Assembly: GCF_017908035.1 (NCBI RefSeq)
Contig: NZ_JAEQMU010000004.1
Coordinates: 186,001-250,000, forward strand
Source of the DNA: Sphingobacterium tabacisoli
GTDB lineage: Bacteria > Bacteroidota > Bacteroidia > Sphingobacteriales > Sphingobacteriaceae
Direction of reading: 5' to 3'
DNA length: 64,000 nt
How positions within the stretch are numbered: position 1 is the stretch's first letter; every line of letters begins with the position of its first letter. Both the position numbers and the translations under genes were made by a program. Shown piece by piece: positions 15,141 through 23,470 of this stretch. The notes below the pieces were generated by a model, which saw only the letters and a list, made by a program, of their open reading frames with translations, was not told the DNA's origin and made no database searches.

Positions 15141-17591
15141 TTACCTGGCACCGACATTAATTAAATCGGCAAATACGCCTCCTGCTGTTACTTCTGCTCC
15201 GGCTCCAGGCCCCTTCACGACCAGCGGACGTTCTTTATACCGCTCCGTTGTAAACGAGATGATATTATCACTACCGGATAGTGCAAAGAAAGGGTGTGAG
15301 CTATCGACCATCTGTAAAGAGATCTTTACTTTACCATCTTCCAATGTACCGATGTAACGGATTACTTTATTTTCGCTCGCCGCTTTATCCTTCAACGCAT
15401 TAAAATACTGGTCAGCTTTCAATAATTCGGCATAAAACTCATCAACAGAGGCCGCCTGCAAACAGGACTCAGGCAGGATAGCACCTAAATCGACATCAGA
15501 TGCTTCGATTACATGATCTCCATCTCTTGCCAAAATCAACATTTTACGCATAAAATCTACTCCTCCCAGATCATCACGTGGGTCAGGCTCTGTATAACCC
15601 AACTCCTGTGCCTTTTTCACAACTTCATAGAAAGAAGCATCGCCAACGAAATTATTAAAGATATAAGAGATCGTCCCCGACAGAATTGCTTCTATCTTTA
15701 AAATCCGATCCCCGCTCATCATCAGGTCTTTTAAAACACGTACAATAGGTAGCCCGGCTCCTACATTGGTTTCATAGAAAAAGTCAACGCCGTGTAAGCG
15801 CGCCGTGTCTCTCAACGAACGATACTGTGCATAATCGCCCGAATTAGCGATCTTATTACATGTTACGATAGATATATTGGACTTAAAGATGTCTTCATAA
15901 TAGGTAGCAGGCAACTTGCTCGCTGTATTATCAATAAAAACACAATTCGGCAGATTCATCGCTCGCATTCTTTCCATAAAACCTGATAAATCTGCTATCT
16001 CACCATTGCCTTCCAAATCCTCTTGCCAGCCTTCTAAATTAATTCCCGCTTCGTTAAAGAGCATTTTCCGGGAGTTAGAAATCCCAACGACCTTTACTTC
16101 GATATCATTATTGTCCAGTAGAAAGTCGTGTTGCTCATGAAGCTGCTTAAATAATGTAGCGCCGATATTGCCTGTACCTAAGTTAAAGACATGTAAGGTC
16201 TTTTTCAACTCGGCAAAGAACGCATCGTGCACAGCATTCAACGCCTTGGCAAGGTCATCTTTTGAAATAATAACCGATATATTAAATTCAGACGAACCTT
16301 GAGCGATAGCGCGTACATTTATACCATTCCGCCCCAATGCATGAAACAACCTTCCCGATATACCCGGAGTACGCTTCATATTTTCACCCACTATAGCCAA
16401 GACAGAAAGATTTTCTTCCAACTCAGGCATGATAAGCTTATTGGCATCAAGCTCCAATTCAAATTCAACGGCGATCAATTGCAATGCTTTCGCTGCATCC
16501 TGTGGATTGACCGCAAATGTTATACTATGCTCAGAGGATGATTGCGTGATTAGGATCACATTGATCTGCTCTCTTGCCAACATCGTAAAAAGTCGCCCGG
16601 AAAATCCAGACTTGCCAATCATTCCACTTCCTGTAAGATTGATAATAGATATATCTGAAATAGAAGATATACCTTTTATAGGATAACTAGACTTATCCGA
16701 TTCAAATTGAATAACTGTCCCTGCCAAATGCGGTTCGAAGGTATTACGGATAGCAATAGGTATTTTTTTCAGAAATGCGGGAATCATCGTCGGCGGGTAG
16801 ATTACCTTGGCGCCAAAGTATGAGAGTTCCATTGCTTCTGTGTAAGATAGTATAGGCAACGAAAATGCTTTTTTAACGATCCGCGGATCAGCTGTCATCA
16901 TTCCATTTACATCGGTCCATATTTCGATAATAGAAGCCCCTAGGACAGACCCAAAGATGGCAGCAGTATAATCGGAGCCTCCACGCCCCAATGTCGTCAC
17001 ACGTCCCTTATCGTTGGATCCTATAAAACCGGTAACAAATAATAATTTGTCTGCATGGGTATAAGACAAAGCCTGAATAAGTTGTGTCGTCAACTCTTCA
17101 TTGATGTGGGCATTTCCAAAATTGGAGTCTGTCTTGACATAGTGAGAAGCATTGATATACTCGGACTCCGGTATATATTGCTCCATAATCTTAGAAACCA
17201 GATAATTTGAAAAGCGCTCGCCAAAAGAAACAATCAGGTCTTTGCTCTGCATACTCAACTCTCTCAAAGCAAAGACGCCTTGTAGGATTTCATCCAGGTC
17301 GTTGAGCATAAGCTTTAACTTGGTAAATACCGGATTTTGGAATTTGACCGCGATAAGGCTCTTTACAACATCAAAATGCTTTTCCTCCAGCACTTTCAGA
17401 TTCTCATCAAACGGTTTTCCTTCAGCAGCATGTTCCGCCATTTGGGTCAGCAAGTTCGTTACCCCCGACATTGCAGACAAAACAACAAGTGGCTTTTCTC
17501 CTTTATCAAAAGATTCCTTAACGATTGCCAACACCCCTTGGATACTCTCTTTTGTACCTACCGAAGTCCCTCCAAATTTTAATACCTTCAT
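15141..17591 (-). CDS. thrA: Bifunctional aspartate kinase / homoserine dehydrogenase I
   Basis: An 816-residue fusion catalysing the first and third steps from aspartate to threonine. The kinase domain (about 1-290) begins KFGGTSVGTKESI and contains TLGRGGSDYTAAI. Two ACT-type regulatory segments follow (about 305-460, with LTGSGMIGKSGFSGRLF and VGENMKRTPGISGRLF, the usual site of threonine feedback inhibition). The dehydrogenase (about 465-816) has the NAD(P) loop NLGTGNIGATLF and GGVDFMRKMLILAR. It heads thrABC, and its expression is set by the leader peptide and attenuator at 17624-17761. Confidence 0.96.
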   Translation of the reverse strand: MKVLKFGGTSVGTKESIQGVLAIVKESFDKGEKPLVVLSAMSGVTNLLTQMAEHAAEGKPFDENLKVLEEKHFDVVKSLIAVKFQNPVFTKLKLMLNDLDEILQGVFALRELSMQSKDLIVSFGERFSNYLVSKIMEQYIPESEYINASHYVKTDSNFGNAHINEELTTQLIQALSYTHADKLLFVTGFIGSNDKGRVTTLGRGGSDYTAAIFGSVLGASIIEIWTDVNGMMTADPRIVKKAFSLPILSYTEAMELSYFGAKVIYPPTMIPAFLKKIPIAIRNTFEPHLAGTVIQFESDKSSYPIKGISSISDISIINLTGSGMIGKSGFSGRLFTMLAREQINVILITQSSSEHSITFAVNPQDAAKALQLIAVEFELELDANKLIMPELEENLSVLAIVGENMKRTPGISGRLFHALGRNGINVRAIAQGSSEFNISVIISKDDLAKALNAVHDAFFAELKKTLHVFNLGTGNIGATLFKQLHEQHDFLLDNNDIEVKVVGISNSRKMLFNEAGINLEGWQEDLEGNGEIADLSGFMERMRAMNLPNCVFIDNTASKLPATYYEDIFKSNISIVTCNKIANSGDYAQYRSLRDTARLHGVDFFYETNVGAGLPIVRVLKDLMMSGDRILKIEAILSGTISYIFNNFVGDASFYEVVKKAQELGYTEPDPRDDLGGVDFMRKMLILARDGDHVIEASDVDLGAILPESCLQAASVDEFYAELLKADQYFNALKDKAASENKVIRYIGTLEDGKVKISLQMVDSSHPFFALSGSDNIISFTTERYKERPLVVKGPGAGAEVTAGGVFADLINVGAR

Positions 17592-17623
17592 TTAGTTTTA
17601 TATTAGTTTGTGTTAAAATAGTT

Positions 17624-17659
17624 CAAAAAAAAAGCCTTCCTCTTTTCTGGAGGAAGGCT
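17624..17659 (-). terminator. thr operon attenuator (intrinsic terminator)
   Basis: The transcript folds AGCCTTCCTC (17659-17650) against GAGGAAGGCT (17642-17633), a perfect 10-bp stem, followed by nine U residues (17632-17624). It lies between the leader-peptide stop and thrA, so it can end transcription before the structural genes. Confidence 0.9.
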
Positions 17660-17710
17660 CTATATATTCGCTGCGCTTAATCATTTCACCATAGAACTAC
17701 CTCCTCCAGA
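17645..17710 (-). promoter_or_regulatory. thr operon antiterminator pairing
   Basis: The leader segment TTCTGGAGGAGG (17710-17699, codons 17-21 of the leader peptide) is complementary at 11 of 12 positions to CTTCCTCCAGAA (17656-17645), which includes the 5' arm of the attenuator. Forming this helix prevents the terminator. The element is downstream of the Thr/Ile codons, so a ribosome stalled there leaves it free, whereas a ribosome that reaches the stop codon masks it. Confidence 0.8.
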
Positions 17711-17761
17711 ATCTATCCCGGTGGTAATAATAGTTGTTGAAATAATAGTGCTTAAAAACAT
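17681..17761 (-). CDS. thrL: Threonine operon leader peptide
   Basis: A 26-codon frame begins at an ATG at 17759-17761 and ends at a TGA at 17681-17683. Residues 4-15 read STIISTTIITTG: five Thr and four Ile within twelve residues, close in style to enterobacterial ThrL. The tail (GIDSGGGSSMVK) is encoded by the antiterminator. Scarce charged tRNA-Thr or tRNA-Ile would stall the ribosome in codons 5-14 and permit thrABC transcription. It is too short for routine gene callers. The role is inferred from sequence and RNA pairing together. Confidence 0.88.
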   Translation of the reverse strand: MFLSTIISTTIITTGIDSGGGSSMVK

Positions 17762-17780
17762 CTCTTTTGTAAATTTTCAA

Positions 17781-17813
17781 TAAAGATAATACAACTATAT
17801 CAACAAATGCAAA
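17781..17813 (-). promoter_or_regulatory. Promoter of the thr operon
   Basis: On the minus strand TTTG (17813-17810) is followed after 21 bases by TATCTTTA (17788-17781), close to the Bacteroidota consensus. The predicted transcript starts about 15 bases before the leader-peptide ATG. Confidence 0.6.
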
Positions 17814-18007
17814 TTTATTTTAATAAAATAGAAATATTATCCCATTATCTCTATCGAATCCAAGTTGGTAATCAAATACACCGACTCGTTAATATATTAG
17901 AAATAACATTTTACAATACACATGGAAGGCAAAACATAATACACCTTGTATTACAAGCATTTAGGTGAATTAAAAAGTTAAAGTTTTGTTAAAAAAATGT
18001 AAAATAG

Positions 18008-18039
18008 TTTGGAACCGCAACCATAATACCCTATCTTCG
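18008..18039 (+). promoter_or_regulatory. Promoter of the NlpC/P60 gene
   Basis: TTTG at 18008-18011 and TATCTTCG at 18032-18039 are separated by 20 bases, matching the Bacteroidota pattern except one position. The leader to the ATG is about 55 bases. The stretch between this promoter and the divergent thr promoter (17814-18007) is AT-rich and shows nothing else I can name. Confidence 0.6.
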
Positions 18040-18101
18040 TTGATGTCGATGTGTAGATATGCATCTACGGAAGGAAAGTTGTAATTAAATAAAGCGATTT
18101 A

Positions 18102-18677
18102 ATGAAAACAAAAAAGATAATAGCGAGTATGCTATTTATAGGCTTTTGTCTAGTGTCGCACGCACAAACAACAAACAAAAGTAAAACAGGAGATCAGGAC
18201 AATCTTACAAAAGAGTACTTTTCTCAGATTATGGGTGTAGCTATTAATACTACAACAAGCACAAAACTTTATCAGTTCGTCTACGATTGGTTAGGTACTC
18301 CCTACCGACTAGGCGGAGATTCCAAAAAAGGCATAGACTGTTCCAAGTTCTCTTTGGCTGTTTATGAAAACGTATTCAATACCACAATCGGATACAATAG
18401 CAGGAATCAATATGACAATGTAACTCCCATCAGAAAAAGCGACCTTCAAGCAGGAGATTTAGTTTTTTTCAAAATCAGAAGTAAAAGTATAACACATGTA
18501 GGCGTCTATCTAGGAGACGACAAATTTGCACATGCATCCTCGAGTAAAGGTGTAATGGTAAGTAGTCTTAATGAAGCTTACTGGCAGCGTTATTACTATA
18601 ACGGAGGAAGGCCTAAAAAAGACGAAGATAGGATTATGACAGCGGATGTGTCAAACTACAAAGAAGACAACAAATAG
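18102..18677 (+). CDS. Secreted NlpC/P60 cysteine peptidase
   Basis: A 191-residue exported protein with a signal peptide (residues 1-22, ending SHAQ). The NlpC/P60 domain (about 60-165) has the catalytic Cys near 85 in KKGIDCSKFSLAVYE, preceded by the usual DWLGTPYRLGG, the DLQAGDLVFF loop, and the His in THVGVYLGDDKFAHAS; the triad is complete. Such enzymes cleave D-gamma-glutamyl-diaminopimelate bonds in peptidoglycan. It has its own promoter and a strong terminator, so it is monocistronic. Confidence 0.9.
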   Translation: MKTKKIIASMLFIGFCLVSHAQTTNKSKTGDQDNLTKEYFSQIMGVAINTTTSTKLYQFVYDWLGTPYRLGGDSKKGIDCSKFSLAVYENVFNTTIGYNSRNQYDNVTPIRKSDLQAGDLVFFKIRSKSITHVGVYLGDDKFAHASSSKGVMVSSLNEAYWQRYYYNGGRPKKDEDRIMTADVSNYKEDNK

Positions 18678-18705
18678 ACTTTGTTACTATTTGAACAATA
18701 TAGAA

Positions 18706-18737
18706 AGCCTAGATGGAATCCATCTAGGCTTTTTTTA
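18706..18737 (+). terminator. Terminator after the NlpC/P60 gene
   Basis: An 11-bp perfect stem (AGCCTAGATGG at 18706-18716, CCATCTAGGCT at 18720-18730) is followed by a run of seven T residues. Confidence 0.9.
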
Positions 18738-18822
18738 TTCATCCCGCATTAAATAATTTTCACGCGTATTATATAGAACTTCTCTCCTAATTTCACTAAA
18801 TTAGCGTAGTCAAATAATCATC

Positions 18823-19338
18823 ATGTCAACAAAGAAAACTCTTATATTAAACAAGCAGCAGATACAGCAAAAATCCCGTCGCATCGCTTATCAGATCCTA
18901 GAAGACAACTTTGAAGAAAAAGCGGTAGTACTCGTTGGAATTGCTGACCGAGGGTATATTTTTGCGCAACGCCTACAAAACATACTTCAAGAAATAGCGC
19001 CTGAAAAAGAAATAGAACTTATTAAGGTCAATATAGAAAAGAGTAAAAGAAATCTGGAAGCCAGCACAGACCAACCTGTTGAAATGGCTAAAGACAAAGC
19101 GGTCATCATTGTTGATGATGTGCTTAACAGTGGCCGTACATTAGCCTATGCCCTAGGAGCCTTTATCAATGTACCATTAAAGAAAATGCGGACGGCAGTG
19201 CTCATTGATAGAAGCCACCATAAGTTCCCTATATTTAGCGACTTTTACGGTGTAAAACTATCTACAATTCTGAAAGAGCATGTTGAGGTCAGACTAAAAG
19301 AAATCGATAATGAAGAAGATGCTGCCTGGCTTTACTAA
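18823..19338 (+). CDS. PyrR-like phosphoribosyltransferase
   Basis: A 171-residue type I phosphoribosyltransferase. The PRPP-binding motif is AVIIVDDVLNSGRTLAYAL (about 92-110), the N-terminal substrate region is VLVGIADRGYIFAQRL, and the C-terminal flexible segment reads VLIDRSHHKFPIFSDFYGVKLST, which is characteristic of PyrR and uracil phosphoribosyltransferases of that group. It may salvage uracil or be an RNA-binding pyrimidine regulator; no pyr genes are nearby, so the role stays open. It ends 18 bp from the convergent mltD-like gene with no clear terminator between. Confidence 0.8.
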   Translation: MSTKKTLILNKQQIQQKSRRIAYQILEDNFEEKAVVLVGIADRGYIFAQRLQNILQEIAPEKEIELIKVNIEKSKRNLEASTDQPVEMAKDKAVIIVDDVLNSGRTLAYALGAFINVPLKKMRTAVLIDRSHHKFPIFSDFYGVKLSTILKEHVEVRLKEIDNEEDAAWLY

Positions 19339-19356
19339 GCAGCACCTTTTTCATCC

Positions 19357-20790
19357 CTAGCCTTTATTTATCTTAAGTTTCATTCCTGGCTTAATCATAT
19401 CACTTTTTAAACCATTGTCGGCTTTCAGTTTGGAAACCGAACTCCCCGAAAATTTATTGGCTATTCGATCCAGGGAATCTCCTCTTTGCACCGTATAGAC
19501 CACATTCGTATTTTTTCTTTTAGCGGTCGCAGTCTTAACATTCTCCGCCAAACGGGAATCAACAGGTTTCTCTACAATCAAAACGCGTCCTACAACCTTG
19601 CTCTTAGACGACAATCCATTCCAAGCTACAAGGTCCTGAACCGGAACTCCCAGCTTACGGGATACACTAACCAAGGTTTCACCGTTTTTAACTTTATATT
19701 TCTTTTGCCCCTGAACAGCCAGCTTTGTTTCTACTTCTTCATTTCGACCTGACTGCTGAGGCAGTACAACGTCGTTTAAAGCTGAATACAAAAGGCTATC
19801 ATTTGTATTTTCGGTAAGAGGTAACAATAGACGTCGTGGCTTCTCAACTGAGCCTATCACTATATTTTGCTTGAATGCCGGATTATACTTCTTCAACTGA
19901 TCTAAAGACACCCCGACAGCTTCTGCTACATTTGCCAAAGCAATCCTCTTATCCACCATAATCAACTTGCTCTCCATTTGTAATTCCGTAGCTTCTGCCT
20001 CTATTCCATAATAGTCAGCATTCGAAAGAACATAGGTCATCGCGATATACTTGGGAATATAATTTTGCGTCTCTTTAGGAAGGAATGGGGCTAGCTCCCA
20101 AAAGGAAGGATTTGTGAATCCTGATCGCTGTATCGCGCGCTGCACACAACCTCTTCCACAATTATAAGAAGCCAAAGCGAGTAGCCAATCGTTAAACTGT
20201 GTATGCGCCTCATTAATATATCGAGCGACGGCATAGCTCGCCGCATAAGCGTCTTTCCGCTCATCAATGTTACTATTCATCTCCAAGTCATAGAACTTGG
20301 CGGTAGCATACATAAACTGCCAGGGGCCAACCGCACCTGAAGTAGAAACCAAATGAGGATTTAATGAGGACTCGACTAAGGAAAGATATTTGATCTCCTC
20401 AGGTATTTTAGCTTCTTCAAAGACAGCTTCATATATTGAAAAATAATGCTGGCTCAACCCTAACAACCTATTCATATAGGGCCTGTAGTTCTGAGAGGCA
20501 TATTTACTAATATAGCTCCTCACCTGTGAGTTGAATTCCAAGGGCACCTCCTTTGAGATAGACTTCAACCTTCTCAATATTCCCAGGTCTTCGGGGGAGA
20601 CTTCCAGATTAGGATCTATATTTTCCTTGATTGAATCGAGATGAGATGCCAATTGCTTTTGCTGAAGCTCTATAAAGGCATTCATCGAACTGTTGAGCTC
20701 TTCTTTTTGGGTATCAATCGCAACTTCCTGAGCTACCGTACACGAGAACACAAATACAGTAGCGACTGACAGTGTAATAGAAAATTTCAT
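19357..20790 (-). CDS. MltD-type lytic transglycosylase with LysM repeats
   Basis: A 477-residue exported peptidoglycan enzyme. A signal peptide (1-20) and helical spacer precede a goose-type/SLT transglycosylase domain (about 110-260): the catalytic Glu near 137 in KYLSLVESSLNPHLVS, then GAVGPWQFM, LALASYNCGRG and the PFLPKETQNYIPKYIA helix. Three LysM-like segments follow: a degenerate one near 275-310, and clear ones at about 365-408 (YKVKNGETLVSVSRKLG) and 430-475 (YTVQRGDSLDRIANKFS). It cleaves glycan strands to 1,6-anhydro-muropeptides. It is convergent with the phosphoribosyltransferase gene. Confidence 0.92.
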   Translation of the reverse strand: MKFSITLSVATVFVFSCTVAQEVAIDTQKEELNSSMNAFIELQQKQLASHLDSIKENIDPNLEVSPEDLGILRRLKSISKEVPLEFNSQVRSYISKYASQNYRPYMNRLLGLSQHYFSIYEAVFEEAKIPEEIKYLSLVESSLNPHLVSTSGAVGPWQFMYATAKFYDLEMNSNIDERKDAYAASYAVARYINEAHTQFNDWLLALASYNCGRGCVQRAIQRSGFTNPSFWELAPFLPKETQNYIPKYIAMTYVLSNADYYGIEAEATELQMESKLIMVDKRIALANVAEAVGVSLDQLKKYNPAFKQNIVIGSVEKPRRLLLPLTENTNDSLLYSALNDVVLPQQSGRNEEVETKLAVQGQKKYKVKNGETLVSVSRKLGVPVQDLVAWNGLSSKSKVVGRVLIVEKPVDSRLAENVKTATAKRKNTNVVYTVQRGDSLDRIANKFSGSSVSKLKADNGLKSDMIKPGMKLKINKG

Positions 20791-20862
20791 GCTTTCTAGT
20801 TTTTTAGCCGACTAGTGGGCAAGGTTTACAAAATAAAATTCCCATGATTCTTTTGAATATTC

Positions 20863-20957
20863 AACAGACATGAACCGATTCCACTGTTATCGGGAGACCT
20901 CTTGAATACGAATACAAAAGATAAAACATCATGAAAAAAAATCTTAATGGCCTTAAA
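20863..20957 (+). repeat. Dispersed repeat of the MNR type, copy 1
   Basis: This segment shares about 85 aligned bases with 31138-31223: both contain ATGAACCGAT, a CCGAT/ATCGG hairpin around GTTATCGGG, then GAATACAAAA-like sequence and ATGAAAAAA followed by TCTTRATGKCCTT. Each has two tiny frames beginning with MNR and MKK. It lies between tatA and the transglycosylase gene. Confidence 0.55.
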
Positions 20958-20971
20958 CGGCGAACACTTGC

Positions 20972-21020
20972 AAAAAAAAAGGGATTCAATCCTCCAAAGC
21001 GAAGATCAAATCCTTTTTCC
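20972..21020 (-). terminator. Terminator after tatA
   Basis: On the minus strand GGAAAAAGGATT pairs with AATCCCTTTTT across about 23 bases and runs into a long T tract. It is immediately downstream of the tatA stop. Confidence 0.7.
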
Positions 21021-21036
21021 TATGTAAGAGCAATCA

Positions 21037-21237
21037 TTAAGAATTGCTTGTGTTATCAGATGTATTGTTCTTTTGATCGGTAGGCTCTTCCTTCTGCCCA
21101 TCCTTAAACTCTTTAACACCACGTCCCAAGCCACGCATTAATTCAGGAATCTTCTTCCCTCCAAACAATAATAGAACCAAGACAACTATAATGATAATCT
21201 CTTGGGTTCCTATAAATAATAAATTTGATGTATACAT
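21037..21237 (-). CDS. tatA: Sec-independent translocase subunit TatA/E
   Basis: A 66-residue protein with the TatA plan: a short periplasmic N-terminus, one transmembrane helix (about 10-28, ending [12 protein letters not shown]), a hinge and an amphipathic helix ([18 protein letters not shown]), then an acidic/polar tail. The [14 protein letters not shown] signature is diagnostic. It forms the pore of the twin-arginine export system. No tatC is in the window. It lies just downstream of the EnvC-like gene. Confidence 0.93.
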   Translation of the reverse strand: MYTSNLLFIGTQEIIIIVVLVLLLFGGKKIPELMRGLGRGVKEFKDGQKEEPTDQKNNTSDNTSNS

Positions 21238-21321
21238 TTTGTTCTATTATACTTATAAAATACTTTTACAATAAACACTCCTTCTTACAAATATAGATAT
21301 TAATAAATTAATATCCCGTAA

Positions 21322-22599
21322 CTATCTTGCTATCCAAGCAGATGGATCCAAAACAGTCTCTCCCTGGAAGACACTGAAATCAATATATGAAAACCCTTCT
21401 TCGGCATCTCCAGCAGCTGTACCGATTACGGTACCTGTACTTACGGACTGGCCTTTGCTGACCGAAGTTGTCTTCAAATTGGAATAAGCGGTATAATAAT
21501 TACCATGCTTAACGACCACCGCTGAAGTTCCCATGCTTACAACCTGCACTACCGTTCCGGAAAACACTGACTTTACCGCTGCACCATCTCCTGTCCGAAT
21601 ACGGATATAGTCATAGAAGTCCCTAACTCCATGCTCAACAACTACACTTCCATAGTTACGAACGATATTACCCTGCGCTACAGGCCAAGGTAACCCTCCT
21701 CTATTAGCCTGAAAACTTGCAGACAATTTTGCGACTTCAGGTGTACTCGCAATAACGTCAGCTCCTTTTCTCTTATCAATTTCCTTCCGCGCGTCTTCAA
21801 CCGATTTACCCGTTTTTTTCGACTCAGCCAAGGCTGCTTTCTGTCTTGCTTCTTCCGCTCTCCGTCTCTCCTCTGCTGCCTCCTTAGCAATTGCGGCTTT
21901 TATCAACGAATTTAACTTCTTCCGCTCCTGTTGTTTTGCAGACAATTGACCTTGGAATGACCTTTCCTCTTTTGCCAACTGGCTTAATTGTCCTTGATGC
22001 TCCGAACGGTCTTTGGCGATAACATCTCTTTCTTTTCGTTGCTCAGCCAATAGCTCATTCTGTGTCTTTCTATCTACTTCCAGACGTGCGATCTTCAGCT
22101 CTATCTCTTTTTTCACTTCCTCGATTTCGGCTGCTTTAATTTTTCGGGCATCATTAAACTGTTGCAAATATTTTACCCTTTTAAAGGCCTGGTTAAAATC
22201 CTTGGAAGCAAAAATAAACATCATCTTGTTGTAGGCATTCTTGTTACGGAACGCGAACATGATCATCTTCTCATAATCTTGACGCATTTTCTCGAGTTCA
22301 ACTTTTAGTGCTGCTACCGATTTTGTATTGTCATTGATCTGCTTAGAGAGGTTACTCAACTCGCGATTGATGATGGTAATTTTATCTTCCCGTAAATTCA
22401 GCTGTCGGCTGAGTGCATTAACCTCCTTTTGGGAAAGGAGCTTTTCTTTGGTTTTGGCAGACAACTCTTTGTTCAAGGCAGAAATATCGGCATTGATTTT
22501 TTCCAATTGCTTCTTGAGTTCCACACTGCTTTGACCGTATGAGAAATGCGCACATGCGCCAATTATAAATATACTGAGTAATATTTTCTTAAAAACCAT
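21322..22599 (-). CDS. EnvC-like murein hydrolase activator (degenerate LytM)
   Basis: A 425-residue exported protein. A signal peptide (1-22) is followed by a long coiled coil (about 25-275, heptads rich in Lys, Glu, Gln and Ala) and a C-terminal LytM/M23 domain (about 310-422). The zinc ligands of active M23 enzymes are replaced: the usual H-x-H near the end reads YIDFSVF, and the YAHL position reads YSNL. That pattern fits EnvC/NlpD-type activators of cell-wall amidases in division rather than an endopeptidase. It follows the DUF4292 and TPR genes on the same strand. Confidence 0.85.
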   Translation of the reverse strand: MVFKKILLSIFIIGACAHFSYGQSSVELKKQLEKINADISALNKELSAKTKEKLLSQKEVNALSRQLNLREDKITIINRELSNLSKQINDNTKSVAALKVELEKMRQDYEKMIMFAFRNKNAYNKMMFIFASKDFNQAFKRVKYLQQFNDARKIKAAEIEEVKKEIELKIARLEVDRKTQNELLAEQRKERDVIAKDRSEHQGQLSQLAKEERSFQGQLSAKQQERKKLNSLIKAAIAKEAAEERRRAEEARQKAALAESKKTGKSVEDARKEIDKRKGADVIASTPEVAKLSASFQANRGGLPWPVAQGNIVRNYGSVVVEHGVRDFYDYIRIRTGDGAAVKSVFSGTVVQVVSMGTSAVVVKHGNYYTAYSNLKTTSVSKGQSVSTGTVIGTAAGDAEEGFSYIDFSVFQGETVLDPSAWIAR

Positions 22600-22699
22600 G
22601 AATTGCTATTTCTAAACTTAGCGTTTTATATAACCTCCAAAAATAAACATATCTCACCTACTTGCCTAATAAAAATAACTTTTTAACACCTTCACCACA

Positions 22700-23470
22700 T
22701 CATTCTACCATTTTATATTTAGCGGGCACAGCAAAAGGCGTATCTATATCCTGATTGAAATCAACTTTATTGTAATTTAAGATTGCACTTATCGACATCC
22801 CTCCAGCCCCAAGTTTTATCTGTTGATTCTGTGGAAAACTATAGCCACCAGAAACCGCAAAATTACTATAGAAGGACTCTAGGTTATCATCACGTCCTAC
22901 AACATTCAACCGGAATACCTTAGGCCTATTCTTCTCATTTAAACTGTATTGAAAAGCCAATTGGTCTTTTACTCCAACAATCTGCACCTCATTAGACGCA
23001 CTCGCCACTGTAATTTGATCGGTCCGCAACAAAGGCTGCGACACATTAGCCATTAAAAGATCCTGCAACGTAAAAAATGAAACCCCTTCTCCTATATACC
23101 GATGCACGTAATCAAAACGCTTCGCGACGTACTCACTTCTCATTTTATTTAAGATCTGTATGCTGTCTGGCGTGATCTTAACACGTGCAACTTCAAAATT
23201 AATCAATGTTGCAGTTACCGAAATCCATATCTCGCGATCACGCAGGATCCTGACATGTAAAGTCACATCGTGCTTTTCATTATCAAACTCAATTTTCGAT
23301 TTTGCTCGTCCTGAAAATGTACTAAAATCGAGATTATTAATCAAATAACCTTCTGTTCCACTCTTGTATGCTGTTCCTTCTCCACCTTTCGCACCGACCA
23401 CTTGTTTCTTACTACCGCAACCGAATACAATAGATAATGTTAGCAACAACAAAACACACCTACTCCACAT
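22700..23470 (-). CDS. DUF4292 lipoprotein (LolA/LolB-like fold)
   Basis: A 256-residue lipoprotein: the N-terminus reaches a lipobox LSIVFGC with Cys near 18. The rest is mostly beta-strand (NLDFSTFSGRAKSKIEFDN, ILRDREIWISVTATLINFEVARVKITPDSIQILNK), as in DUF4292, a Bacteroidota family distantly resembling LolB. Its gene overlaps the 3' end of the preceding TPR gene by 11 bases, which indicates coupling. An outer-membrane lipoprotein handling or lipid-binding role is inference. Confidence 0.82.
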   Translation of the reverse strand: MWSRCVLLLLTLSIVFGCGSKKQVVGAKGGEGTAYKSGTEGYLINNLDFSTFSGRAKSKIEFDNEKHDVTLHVRILRDREIWISVTATLINFEVARVKITPDSIQILNKMRSEYVAKRFDYVHRYIGEGVSFFTLQDLLMANVSQPLLRTDQITVASASNEVQIVGVKDQLAFQYSLNEKNRPKVFRLNVVGRDDNLESFYSNFAVSGGYSFPQNQQIKLGAGGMSISAILNYNKVDFNQDIDTPFAVPAKYKMVE

